NCBI RefSeq assembly: GCF_029784165.1
Contig: NC_073696.1
Span: forward strand, 102,974,065 to 103,038,064
Direction: 5' to 3'
Length of the DNA: 64,000 nucleotides
Source: Wyeomyia smithii
Taxonomy: Eukaryota > Arthropoda > Insecta > Diptera > Culicidae
Below are positions 24,565 through 36,171 of the stretch, piece after piece (position 1 is the first letter of the stretch; each line of letters starts with the position of its first letter). A program made the position numbers and the translations under genes. The notes below the pieces were generated by a model. It was not told the DNA's origin, ran no database searches, and saw only the letters and a list, made by a program, of their open reading frames with translations.

Positions 24565-25066
24565 ATACAACCAAAATTTACACCGGGAATTGATTAGGTA
24601 CCTGTTTCCCGCATTTCCGTCGGCATCTCGTGACGGTTGAGATAGGAGCTGCTGAACAGAGGTGAATGACCACTTCAGGGCCTCAAGTTACATGTGTCCA
24701 ACAATATTTCGTCTCATCTGAGACATTTCTGTATTTCAGTATTGATTTCAAAACCGATCATTATTAAATTCGGTATGTAGAAGCTGTAGTAGCTGATGCA
24801 TTTCAACGACAATGAATTTTATCTATTTCGTTAGCGTGGTATGAAGGAAGAAGAATTCGTTATGTGTGAACTCCTAAACACCTGATTTGATCACTGTGCC
24901 CATCCGTATACGTTGATTATGCAGCATGTTTGTATGAAATTAATTTTCCTGTATCTCAGTAGCGTAGTTGAGTGGGAGGGACGTATCATTATTTGTGAAC
25001 TGTTGAAAACTTCGTCATGAGAATTTGCATACAGGCATTTTTTAATATGTGGCGTCGTACTAACAA

Positions 25067-25122
25067 ACACTAACAGTCACTCACTAACAGTCACTCACTA
25101 ACAGTCACTCACTAACAGTCAT
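25067..25122. repeat. 14-bp minisatellite, copy B
   Basis: Counterpart of 11173-11228, with the same unit and copy number. Confidence 0.85.
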
Positions 25123-25279
25123 CACATCACTCTACCATTTGAGACTTGACTGTATATCAGTGGCGTAGCTAGGAGACAGGGGAGGGAGTTAACGAATGCT
25201 GCCAATCTTTATTCAATTTGAAACTGCTTAACCGATTATCATTGAACTTGGTGCATAAAGGTACTATAGTAGCGTGTAT

Positions 25280-27393
25280 GTTTCAATTAGTGCTGGGACT
25301 TTAACCGGATATATTCGTGATCCGGTTATCCGAAGCTCGGATCACGGATGTGTAAACGAATATTATTCGGATGTCCGGATATCCGGATACGGATAATCGA
25401 ATAGTCGGATATCCGTATATACTATCTGGATATCCGGATTTTTTTTCTGTCTTTTAGGCCCGTTCGAATGAAATGTAACGCGAAAAATGGCTTTTTCCAC
25501 AATCCCCAATCCCCACGTCCCAAGTAACACGGTTAGTCTTTAATAAGTTTAGGTAATTGATATATAACAAATCTCGTCACTATAACAATAAAAAGCGCAA
25601 GGGGCGGAGCCAATATGAAACATATATTCAACTTCAAATGAATTGTTCATACGACTTATATAAAACAACTTTATAACGACTATAACCACCACTCTTACAT
25701 TTCCAGTCCCAACAAATGGTGGCCGGTTATTAATAGGTCATGAACAAATTGCACGAATGAGTTGAAATTTCACTCGCTGATGATTGTTTCTAATTCATAC
25801 AAAACAGATGACCCACGAAAATAATCATGGCTCTTCATTTGAGAAATTATCAAGACAATCCATTGATAGAATAGGGTGTTGGTATAGTGATTAAATACAA
25901 TAAATCTACGTGCGATTTCAGATTTGTCGTGAATATTTACCTTGTACTTCGTTAAAATTTACGCGCTTCGAAAATGCCACAATATGATAGTAATCAATAT
26001 CATATTTTTTTTCAAATTTGAAATAAAGAAAAAAGTAACAGATGAACTCTAGAGGAATGAGCCTCAGGTATATATTTTCGATAGGATTATATTATGAAAC
26101 GTGCCTTTAGTACAGAAAAATGGTGTTGAATATTATTTTAGCACGCCGCTTGCGCTAACGTGGCAACCATGTTGATTATTCACATTCGTTGAATGGGTAC
26201 AACGATTGCCCAAAGATTTTGTCCGTTATATAACCACTATCTATAAAGTTTATTTCGGTAAAAAATTCACAAAATAATTGAAAAAAATGTACATTGAAAC
26301 ATCAAGGTGAACTAAGATGTCATGCACTATGTACTAATTATTTGAACTTTCTTGCTCTTTTAGCAAACCAAACGAGGAGTAATTTCTGCCACAATTTGGA
26401 GATGGAATCGTGAAACCAATTAAGCAAGGCTATATAAAGCTACTACAACCTATAAAAAAAATCTCCGTCACCATCTTGATTATTTTAGTAGAGAAAATAA
26501 TATAAAAATTCTCCTAACTAAACCACGGATTAAGTAATATATTTTGAAATTTAAGTAAAACAGAAATATTCAAACATTGATCTGAGGTTATTAACGATGA
26601 TCGAAATTATAATAACAAAACCGAAGATCGTTGAGCAAGACAAAAAAGAGAATTGAAACAAATCATGGCCGATCAGATCAAACGATTTTCTTGTTTTAAG
26701 TAAATTGAATAATAAATTTATTAAATATAATTTACTGTCAAATTTATTATTTATGTTTAATCAAACATAAATTCCCTGGGTGTTTAAATATTTTATATAA
26801 TTTTGAATATTGTAACAGTATTTTTGATCTGCACTGTATTTGATGAAAAAGAAATAGTTCACACCATAAAATCACATTTACAACTGATTTAAAACTGAAC
26901 TACAACTTTTGCGGCCATTTTTCAATTTTGTCTCCACTATACGTTTTGCTGTCAAACACATATTCACCACTGTTGTCTCTCTTGCATTGTCAAGAAACAA
27001 ACTAGTTATAAACATGTTATAAATCAGTTTTTACAGCAATTCGTAATGTATTTACAACTTCAACTTGTTATTTCGATTTACAACATCATTCCGATTTAAA
27101 ACATCAATGCGAGTGAATTAAAACCCAATGTTTTCCCTGTAATTTATTTATGACTTATTTATAACTTTTTCCTTTAATTTTTTCGTAAAAGATGTTGCAT
27201 GTGTTACTTGGGGTAAGTAATTATTTACATAATTCTCATTAAACTATGTTCGGATACAATATCCGGATATCCAACTATCCGAAAATCCGGATATCCTGTC
27301 AGATAATATCCGGATATCCGGTTAATCCGGATTATGGATATTTGTCGGATATCCGGATATTTTAATCCGGATAGTCCCACGACTAGTTTCAAT
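25280..27393. mobile_element. Complete non-autonomous hAT-type element, 2098 bp, with 8-bp target duplication
   Basis: The element proper is 25288-27385. The ends are TAGTGCTGGGACT and, on the other strand, TAGTCGTGGGACT. The flanking 8-mer GTTTCAAT is identical at 25280-25287 and 27386-27393. Both subterminal regions are dense in the palindromic motif CCGGATATCCGG and its variants (25300-25440 and 27250-27375), as expected for transposase-binding repeats of hAT elements. No ORF longer than chance is present, so it must be mobilised in trans. It interrupts an older repeated unit seen on both sides. The left 855 bp are also present at 11394-12248. Confidence 0.92.
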
Positions 27394-27559
27394 GGCTTCA
27401 AATTTTATCTATCTCATTAGCGTTGACGAGGGCGGCTAGGGTTACATTAACAGCGAATTTGTTCTTTGTGAACTCCTAAACACAAGCCACGATCACCGCG
27501 TTGTTTTGTATTTTGAAGTAAATTCCAATATGTATATTTTCGAAATCAGGGTGATAACT

Positions 27560-28310
27560 TGAGACCGGAAATTGACCTCAGAAGTCATTTTAGTTGCAAG
27601 ACGGCGTCTTCCGATTTTTGAAAATGTCTCAATACCACCTATCAGGTCATTAGAAACTCAACCCGCCGAAATGTACCGGGATGATGGTAGAGATGGTAAT
27701 ACTCAGACAGACGATCGTGAGGTGACCGAAAGATGGAGGCACGAACACCTGAATGGCGCCCAGGCAGAGGACCATGTCGGTGGAGAAAGCAATCCCGTCG
27801 GTGCGACAAACGTAGAAGACGTGTCAGCCCCAACGGTAGGAGAAGTTAAAGCGGCCATCAAGCAGCTGACAAATAATAAATCGGCTGGGAAGGATGGCTT
27901 CGGAGCGAAGCTTATAAAAATGGGCCCGGAAAAGCTGGGCGTCGCACCGGATGATTGTAAGAATTTGGGATACAGAACAACTACCGGAGGAGTGGAAGGA
28001 TGGGGTTATCTGCCCTATCTTTTTATGAAGGCGACAAATTGGATTGTGGAAACTATCGTTCAATCACCGTCCTGAATACCGCCTGCATAGTGCTTTCCCA
28101 AATCTTTCTCCACCAACTCTCACCGATAGCCAACTGGTTTGTAGGAAGTTATCAGGCCGGCTTCGTAGAAGGACGGTCTACGATGCACCAAATCTTCACC
28201 ATACGGCAGATCCTCCAGAAATGCCGTGAATACAGAACTCCCACGCTTCACCTATTCATTGACAAAGGTCAAAGCCTCGTATGAAAAAGGCTTCGCTGGA
28301 TGGTGGATGG
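27560..28310 (+). pseudogene. LINE reverse-transcriptase fragment
   Basis: Plus-strand pieces in order: TERWRHEHLNG, APTVGEVKAAIKQLTNNKSAGKDGFGAKLIKMGPEKL, then in another frame KLDCGNYRSITVLNTACIVLSQIF and GSYQAGFVEGRSTMHQIFTIRQ, then LQKCREYRTPTLHLFID. These are the N-terminal blocks of a LINE reverse transcriptase. The reading frame shifts at about 27960-28000 and again at about 28265, just where the FIDFKAAYD block with the first catalytic Asp would continue. It is the same family as the split LINE at 3310-5064 and 10074-10670, but less decayed in the blocks kept. Confidence 0.85.
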
Positions 28311-28374
28311 TACAGTGCTCTGTGCGGATTTCGGGTGGATTGCCGGGTCCAATTGAATCCTGCAGGAGGCTTGA

Positions 28375-28616
28375 TGAATTAGGGTTTTTGTTCCACAAAA
28401 GATCAAAATAATGGTCGCAGTGGTACAAATCTCACAAAAAGGGGTATTTTTTAAACCAGACCCGTACCCAGCGGTAGGTAATTTACTCCAGAAGTCATTA
28501 CAAAATCCAAGGTAGCGACTTCCGGTTTCTGAGACACAATCAAAAAAGACCAAATACTACTTAATATGACAATGTGGATATTTCTGGAAGCGGGATGATG
28601 CCTAGAGGCCGTAATT
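28375..28616. repeat. 242-bp direct repeat, unit 1
   Basis: Recurs at 28985-29226 with a spacing of 610 bp and a handful of substitutions. It contains CGACTTCCGGTTTCTGAGA and a TATTTCTGG-GGGATGATGC phrase. Both are hallmarks of the satellite-like family seen at 50393, 53059 and 60170. Confidence 0.92.
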
Positions 28617-28984
28617 GCTATTCAACATTTAGCTACACGGTGTAATACACATAAACATAAGTACCTCTAAAACCAATTATATGCTAGCCGGTGGAACTAA
28701 ACCCGATTAACAACGCCTAGGCAGAAGCATTACGTTCGACGGTGATGAGTTCGAGTAAAAGATTAGTTTGTTTATCTTGGCTCACTGGCTGGTTCTACGG
28801 CGAACCTGGTATTCCAAAGGTGGCTAAAGCTGGACGGATACCTGGGCAGGGCTTGTTGCAATAATGTCGGACAATTACCCGATGCGATGATGGTATTCGC
28901 CTCGAATCCGGTAGGAAGAAGACGACCAGAGGCGCAGGGAATGTAGAGCGGCAGCCAATAACCGAGTGAATTGGAGAAACTTTG

Positions 28985-29226
28985 TGAATTAGGGTTTTTG
29001 TTCCACAAAAGATCAAAATAATGGTCGCAGTGGTACAAATCTCACAAAAAGGGCTATTTTTGGAACCAGACCCGTACTCAGCGGTAGGTAACTTACTCCA
29101 GAAGTCATTACAAAATCCAAGGTAGCGACTTCCGGTTTCTGAGACACAATCAAAAATGACCAAATACTACTTAATATGACAATGTGGATATTTCTGGAAG
29201 CGGGATGATGCCTAGAGGCCGTAATT
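28985..29226. repeat. 242-bp direct repeat, unit 2
   Basis: Second copy of 28375-28616. The two units bracket 370 bp of unrelated DNA. Confidence 0.92.
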
Positions 29227-30300
29227 CAACCGCGCAAGTAATGTTGAAATCCAGTCTGGCAACTTGCGGTTGCTGGAAAATAGCCAGTCTCTTGAATGCA
29301 ATATTGCAAAAAATGCTTAGCTTGGAACAGTTACAGGAGGACCTTGTTAAACGAATGAAAAAATAAGCATGCTGGATTTATAAGTCTGTTATTAATAATA
29401 AATGGTCGTTCAAGTGTAATGTTTTAGTGGATTTTCGGATTCTATGTTGTAATGCACGTAACCTGTTTCAGTTGAAATATCGACAATCTCATCATTGACT
29501 TCATTTGGATTTCGGTTTGTTTTTCACCAATAATTTATTCAGTTTTTACTTTCTTTCAATGAAAAAATGTGATTCATGAAAAATGCAACCTAATCATGCG
29601 TGATAACTGTTTCATCAACAAAGTTTTATTCAAATCCGAAACATTCTGGCTCAACCGCTTTTATATTTGCTACGAAACTGTTCTACGACTGTTTCACATA
29701 TTGAAGTGATCTAACATTTTAATAAGTTTCTAGTTTTCAGACCAATTTTATCCGTTTATTAACACTTCGGTTACACTATTACTGAGCGAATATCTTAGAG
29801 TATGATTTGTCATTTTGCTGCATTCTACTTATGAAAGCAACCCGTCATTAAAGAATCGCAGCCACGGGTAGCGCAGATTAGACCAAGTGGCATTCCTCAA
29901 AACAGGTAACACTGGCTCTGCGGCTCTTGTTGCGTAACATGTGGCGTTATACATTTTATTGAAATCTACTGCTTATAATATGACGAGTTGCTCGTTTGGT
30001 AAATTACTTTGCTGTACACGGGCAGCTGACAACTATCTGTCTGTCCATTTTAACTTATACTATCCCTACTAGTCTGTTTTGTGCTAAACCCTCACTTTCC
30101 TGTTGATTTCTACACACTACTTATTGAGATATTTTCTAGAATCTACTGGAAATGTGTCACTATTATGTCACTGGTATTGTAGCATGTTTTGATTCTCTTA
30201 GAATGCAAGGAAAATAGTTTGTCTTGTCTGTATATCACAACCGTTTTGCTTTTGCATGATGACTGTTGTCTGTAAATTGCGATGGCAGTTTCTAAACTAA
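29227..30300. other. Intergenic, downstream of the lipase gene
   Basis: AT-rich with no ORF of note. I find no clear AATAAA close to the lipase stop codon in this strand orientation, so the 3' end of that gene is not fixed. Confidence 0.4.
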
Positions 30301-32601
30301 TCATTTTCGCCGGACTCCAGCGTACTCGGAGTTCTTCGCCGTTCGGCGATTTTTACCGGGGAAACCCCGTGCGTACGGAGGTTTGGCATTGGTTGTCACG
30401 TAGTAGATACCTCGTGCACTGGAAAAAACGACTTGGTAGGGCTTGGAATGAGACGAAAATAATCGAATTGACCTACCTTTGAGAAACGTGTTCCCCCATC
30501 AGCACGTAGTCAGAATCTTTCGGTTCGCACCAACCCAGCAGGTAGGATATTAACGTTGTACACGGACCAGCCCAGAAACCTTTTTCACTGTTGATGGACT
30601 CGATGAAGTACGGCGTCACCTTGGTGTGATCACATGCGAGCGTTTCTGCAAATGTATGATGTTTTTTTTTCACATCGTCTTGTTGATTCTCAATTATCAT
30701 CACTCAATAGTAATTCAATTGCAAATATTTAGTACCTTGCGCCAATATCATGGATATCAACAAAAAATGAAAGCTACCTAATACTAACCTAGCAATTTTT
30801 GTACTCGGTAAACATACTAAACATGAAAAATCGAAATTAATCAAAACAAAAAACTTCCTCCAAAAAAATTTGTACACAACCACTCAACTCTAATACTCAC
30901 GGAAGATTGTACTGCTCGCACACCCCGGCTGACTGGTACCGCCGTTGACGTAAAAGTCCGCGTGCCCACTCGCACTCCACTGGCCCAAAATGCCGGCACC
31001 CGTGTGAATGATGTCCACAAAGTGAGCATCACTGGTATCCAAATCCCGCGAGTTGTTGGTCCCGGCGTAAAAAAAGATCGTCGGATCCAGCCCTGTTATT
31101 CGACCCAGCTTACCCTCTTCCGGGGTCAAATAGTTAGCCACTAAACCGGCAATGTGGGCTCCCACACTGTATCCGATCAAGTGCATACTATCCGGTGGCA
31201 CACCCCGCGGGTGTGCAGCCAAATATTTCACCAGCTGGGAAACGCAAAGACTTCCGAATCGAGGTGCCCACTCGATTTGACTTAGGCATGGTTCCGTCAC
31301 CGCAGACCCGTAATCAACGATTATGATGTTGTAATTACCCCGGATGAAGTAGGCCTTCCGCATATCCGGACTGGGTGAAAGGTTTCGGCCTCCACCGAAA
31401 CCATGTATAACTATTTTCACCGGGTGCTTCGGGTTCCAGTGTGTGCGGTATAGTGATTCCGTGTTGAGCACATCGATCAACTCGGGAGCCTGTTGAGTTC
31501 GCCGAGTGTAAAGGTAGAATTTGATCCTGGGATGCGGACACCGGTAAGGTTTCTCCAGACAGGATGAAGTGTTGAATACGTTGCTTGGGTCTTGTTGTTG
31601 TTGTTGTGCTGAAAATAGAACCGAAGAATGATATTAGTATAATTATGGATAACAAGAAGATTGTTACTCGTCTCAATGTTTAGCAATTATTGCAAAATGC
31701 AGTTTATGAGGCAAACTGTCATAGTTATTAATTTCTGCGTGGGTGGTAATCAACCTACTTCTCTTAGGCCTTCACAGCAGCGTCTAGCGATTACTGTAAT
31801 AATCCTATACAGCATTGCAGGATGAATCGACATTTTTTCATTCGGAATATAGTCAGCGAGGAGAGCTCTAGGTCTTTCTAGTTAGTAACCACTGTTTATC
31901 CAGAGGTTGTTTTTCCATTGAAATAGACTCTTTCCGAAGGTCTGTCGCATTAGGCGCTGTAAAACTTACACGCGAGGGACCGTGGACGCTATTGAACTCA
32001 AACACCAAACGCATAATTAATACCTGGTCACACACGGCCAGCTGACAACTAACGAATGATGATAAATTTTCGAGTCACATTTTGATGCGAAAATAAACGA
32101 CTGGTTTTGAAAAACCGTTGCTGGTACCCAGCGCAGACCATGCACTTGCGCCGGCCGTTCGGTTATACAACTTTACCGGTTCGTCATGAATTAACCATTT
32201 TACGCGGTGCAGTGTGATTGCGACTTTGAGCTCAACGCTGTATAAAATAGGTGTCACAGGGTATTTGAGCAAGCGTACATGTAATATTTGGCGTTACTGT
32301 GGTGGCTCCAGAAGAAATAGGCAAATGAAAAAGGTAATTGGCACATTAATTAATGGAAGCAAGAAGCGGTGGAGCGCAAACGTTGGTTATTTCTACATGA
32401 ATGGTAAAAATCTCCAAAACTGTTGAGACTAAATTATTGGTATTTAGCAACTTCTCTGATACTAGATCTGTTCAGTCCAACGAAATATCATATGGACAAA
32501 AATAGGTCGTTAAATCAATAAGAACTCACCATTGTAAACCAGGAAGAATGTCAGAATGTTGATGATAAACAAAATAGGCTTGCAAATGGGGTATGAAGAC
32601 A
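30301..32601 (-). CDS. Secreted neutral (pancreatic-type) lipase family protein
   Basis: Four coding exons are proposed: 32601-32530, 31608-30901, 30645-30477 and 30418-30301, all with GT-AG introns (921, 255 and 58 bp) and matching phases, giving about 355 aa. The first exon encodes a hydrophobic signal peptide (KPILFIINILTFFLVYNA). It starts with TG, so the start codon may be split as A|TG over an upstream intron; this is inference. The lipase domain carries HGFGGGRN, the nucleophile elbow GYSVG (Ser172), GLDP (Asp199), DAHFVDIIHT, DFYVNGG-QPGC and CDHTK (His267), so the triad is complete. FIESINSEKGFW and VLMGEHVSQ follow as in insect lipases of this family. The substrate (triglyceride or phospholipid) cannot be told from the sequence. 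The protein is expected to be extracellular, for example gut or reproductive tract. Confidence 0.87.
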
Positions 32602-33536
32602 CTCAGTAGAAAGAAAAAAAAACACGAATTAATCCACCTAGCGGTGAGACCCAGCCTTTCTTATTCGCACTTTACTAGTCGTTGAAACAAATTTGCCAAA
32701 AAACTTCGAATTTTTCGAAAAAAATACATCTTAACAATTTCCACTGGATTCATAGTTTTGTTTTTTTTAATCAATAATAATATGTTTGACACGGCACTAT
32801 ACTGGATTCATAGTTCATTTTAAATAATAAAATAGGGTAGTCAACAATGCAATACATCCTAGGATTGCCAAATACGATCCAATAGAGGTATTTCCATTCT
32901 TTGCGTTCCAAGAATAGCGATGTTATATTTCATGAATGACTTTCATAATGAAAAATGAATAATGTATGAAATTTGAAGTAATATTTCTGAAATGAGTTGT
33001 TCTTAAGAGGTAGTAAAATGAAAGAAATGATTCCCAATTTAGAACAATTCAATTCCTAGCAACGCCGAGAATAATTAACTAAAATAAAAATGATGTTGAG
33101 GCCACATATTTTATTCTAAGCAGTAAATTTTGAACAGTCTATGGGTTACTTTTCTTTCCAAATTTTTTGAACCACATATTAAATTAAAATGAAATAAATT
33201 ACTTTAGGAGACAACCATTTCATATAACATCTGTTTTGTTCAAATAAGTTACATAATATTTCAGATGAAAGACTTTCGTTATTTTTTCAATTTAATACAT
33301 AATGGTTAAAGTAAGTGTCTGGCTGATCCAGCCTACTCCGAGGAAAGTGAGTGAATTTGAAAAGACTTCGGAGTAAATTAATTTTCATGCGAGTTAAGAG
33401 TTTTGAAGAAAGCCCGTTCATTTTGGTTCATAAAGGACAAAGTCACAGTCTAAGTACAGTGTAAATAAATGGTGTTTCATGTGGTAGCTGGACCTTTTAT
33501 GTGACACTAATTTTGTGAAAATTGATCCAACCATCT
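32602..33536. other. Intergenic upstream of the lipase gene
   Basis: Contains AATTAATCCACCTAGCGGTG and GACCCAGCCTTTCTTA (about 32628-32663), a dispersed phrase that recurs inverted at about 53620-53660. A 5' non-coding exon of the lipase gene could lie here. No coding feature is seen. Confidence 0.4.
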
Positions 33537-34067
33537 CACAGTGGTACGAGAGCTCAAAAACGTGAACTTAATTCATTTGCTCTCCAAATAATGGTTTTAT
33601 TGACATACTATCTTCCGAAGATATTTAGTATATAAAAAGGCTCAAGCCATGACAAAAAGTTTTAGTTCGAAACTCAACCGCTAGTGGCGCTGCAAAATCT
33701 AACTTTTTAGCCTTACGTTTTATAGAAATGGTGTCTTCAGCAAAGTTGTAGATCAAGTTATTACAAAAAACTTTGTCGAAGTCACTTTTCTTCTAATTCT
33801 TCTTGTTTTGGATATATAACGTCTCTTATTAGACTTGTTTTTAAACTTAGTTTTGTTCAACATATATTTGTATATCATTGAATATCATATATTTGTATAT
33901 TTGTATATCACTGAAACACACAACTTTGTAGAAGATACGAAACAGATAGCTTCCACACAAATCGAGTTATTGCCAAAAAATGTTAAAAAAGCATTTTTTT
34001 TGTACACACCAAGAGCACAAAATAGCAAAAACTAGCAGACGAAACCTGCATAGAATGAAATATTATC

Positions 34068-34080
34068 ATAATCACTCTAC
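34068..34080. repeat. 13-bp target-site duplication, left, of the I-clade LINE
   Basis: ATAATCACTCTAC is identical to 40239-40251 after the A-rich tail. Removing the LINE and one copy restores the arm of the foldback element. Confidence 0.93.
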
Positions 34081-34539
34081 ATTTCGTTGTTTTGCTTTCG
34101 TCTTGATTAGACGCAAATTGTTTATCTCCGTTTGATTCGCAAAATAACAATACACGAGTTATCGTACGGGTGTTTTTTTTGTCGGTCAGTTCTTGTGCTG
34201 CGCGATAACAATAGCCTGCAGTTTATCGGCAGAAACATCTTCTGCACACTGGTAGGGGCAGGCTACCCCGCCAGTGATCTGATACGCAGCTGATATATCA
34301 GCAAGAATAATTCTCCCGCACCGCTGTTACCCCGCTAGCAGCACGGACCATCATACGATCGAGCGAGTGGAAGTCAACTACAAGTGGCATCTACAAGGTC
34401 GAGTGTAAGAAACGGCCACTGTGTCACAACACGAAGCTGGATCGTCATTGTTTGTTCTGCGGAGACACTCGATCAATCCAACTATCAGCCGTGAGGTCGT
34501 GACTTAGACGTTCGGTGAAGTATTCACTTTAGAATTTTT

Positions 34540-34680
34540 ATCATTATTATTAATATTATTATTATTATTGTTATTATTATAATTATTATAATTACTATTG
34601 TTATTATTATTATTATTGTTATAATTATTATTATTATTATTATTACTATTATTACAATTGTTATTAGTATTAGTATTACT
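34540..34680. repeat. (ATT)n microsatellite in the LINE 5' UTR
   Basis: Imperfect TTA/TTG repeats over about 140 bp. On the minus strand they give a meaningless Asn-rich ORF. A microsatellite directly before ORF1 is unusual for a LINE promoter region and may have grown after insertion. Confidence 0.9.
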
Positions 34681-34828
34681 GTCTTTTTTTTTATTTTGAC
34701 CCATTGTAGTTTGAAAAATTGTTTTTAAAATTTAATATCAACTACTTGATATATACTTGATATATGACCCCCCCCCCACATTCGAATATTTATCGTTTGT
34801 GTGCGGTAGAGCGTAACGCTCCCGCAAA

Positions 34829-36112
34829 ATGGACGACATGCAGGTGCAACTATTCCTGGATGTGGAAACAAATGGGGAAGAGATTGAGATCTCCCCAATA
34901 CCTTCCCCGCTACCTAGCCCCGTACCAAAGGTACCGGCAACACGGGTGAAAGCTTACCCAGATGCTTCGAAAGGTCCGTTCGTAGTTTTCTTTAAGCCCA
35001 TAAAGAAGCCTCTTAACATAATACAAATAGGCAAGGACCTGGCAAAACAGTTTTCGGACGTAACCGAAATTACAAAGGTTAGACCGAACAAACTGCGAGT
35101 TGTCGTGAGTAGCTTGAAGCAAGCAAACGCAATTGCTAGCTACGAGCGCTTCACGAGAGAGTACCGCGTGTACATCCCTGCCAAGGACGTGGAGATCGAC
35201 GGTGTGGTTGCCGAAGGAAGCCTCACGGTCGATGACATTTTGCGTCACGGGGTTGGCTGCTTCAAGAACCCCCTGATTCAAGATGGAAAGATACTGGATG
35301 TCAAGCAATTGCATTCAGTATCCATCGAAGAAGGGAAGAAGAAATTCCTCCCTTCTGACTCCTTCCGTGTAACATTCGCCGGATCCGCACTGCCGAACTA
35401 CATCTCTTGGGACAGGGTTCGTCTGCCTGTACGCCTGTTCGTACCGCGGGTCATGCATTGCCAAAACTGCAAGCAGTTAGGTCATACAGCCACCTACTGC
35501 TGCAACAAGGCACGCTGCAGCAAGTGCGGAGGCAATCATGCTGAGACCGCTTGCAGTGAGGATACTGAAAAGTGTCTTTTCTGCGAGGGAACTCGGCATG
35601 ACCTTTCGGCGTGTCCCGCGTACAAACAGCGCGAGGAAAAAATTAAGCGTTCCCTTAAGGAACGATCAAAGCGCTCTTTTGCAGAAATGCTTAAGAGGGC
35701 TGAGCCACCCTCGACAGGAAACATCTTTTCCTTTTTGCCAACCGATGAGGGTACATCTGACGATCCCGTCGAAGGGTGTTCTTATGCCTTGCCAGAGGAA
35801 TCTAGGAAGAGGAGAATGCTCAACTCTCCTAATCTTTCTCGCAAAGGTCGTAAGATAACCCCTAGCGGAATGACTAATAAGACAACACAAAAAGGAAGCG
35901 GTGAAGAAAAACCGAAGCAAGTGCCCCCCGGTTTTAATTTCAAATCAAACCAGGAGTACCCACCGCTTCCTGGGGCACCAAAAACACCTCGTGCACCCAT
36001 TTCTCGATCAGAAGACATAAAAGAAACTGGGTTCATAAAATTCTCTGATATTGTGGACTGGATATTTAAAACATTCAACATACCAAAAAAAATAATAAAT
36101 ATAATAAAATAA
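34829..36112 (+). CDS. ORF1 (gag-like nucleic-acid-binding protein) of the I-clade LINE
   Basis: Open over 427 aa. A proline-rich acidic N-terminus (to about residue 45) is followed by the conserved block GPFVVFFKPIKKPLN, then KVRPNKLRVVVSSLKQAN and EYRVYIPAKDVEIDGVV. Next come FRVTFAGSALPNY, then RVRLPVRLFVPRVM. Zinc knuckles follow: CQNCKQLGHTATYC, CSKCGGNHAETAC and CLFCEGTRHDLSAC. A basic stretch (KRSLKERSKRSFAEMLKRA) and a low-complexity tail end the protein. ORF1 proteins of this clade bind LINE RNA and form the ribonucleoprotein. It is intact although ORF2 is not, so it could still be translated. The first ATG at 34829 lies in a fair context (AAAATGG). Confidence 0.93.
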   Translation: MDDMQVQLFLDVETNGEEIEISPIPSPLPSPVPKVPATRVKAYPDASKGPFVVFFKPIKKPLNIIQIGKDLAKQFSDVTEITKVRPNKLRVVVSSLKQANAIASYERFTREYRVYIPAKDVEIDGVVAEGSLTVDDILRHGVGCFKNPLIQDGKILDVKQLHSVSIEEGKKKFLPSDSFRVTFAGSALPNYISWDRVRLPVRLFVPRVMHCQNCKQLGHTATYCCNKARCSKCGGNHAETACSEDTEKCLFCEGTRHDLSACPAYKQREEKIKRSLKERSKRSFAEMLKRAEPPSTGNIFSFLPTDEGTSDDPVEGCSYALPEESRKRRMLNSPNLSRKGRKITPSGMTNKTTQKGSGEEKPKQVPPGFNFKSNQEYPPLPGAPKTPRAPISRSEDIKETGFIKFSDIVDWIFKTFNIPKKIINIIK

Positions 36113-36171
36113 AATATTCTTCTTGCCCTTCTCCCTACAGTGAAAACCTATTTGAAGCAACTCACAGCAAC

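Larger units (their letters stand above)
13894..26142. repeat. Tandem segmental duplication, copy B
   Basis: Near-identical to 1-12248. Every feature of copy A recurs at +13893, or at +13894 right of about 21580. Beyond 26142 the sequence continues as the rest of the hAT element, so this copy holds the undisturbed right flank. Confidence 0.97.

Noticed and set aside
31335..31676. ORF with a good signal peptide (MRRVTIFLLSIIIL) as the start of the lipase
   Set aside because: It is out of frame with the lipase domain, and the lipase frame has a stop just upstream. The exon at 32601-32530 joins in phase instead.
34504..34704. Asn-rich protein on the minus strand
   Set aside because: It is the translation of an (ATT)n microsatellite.
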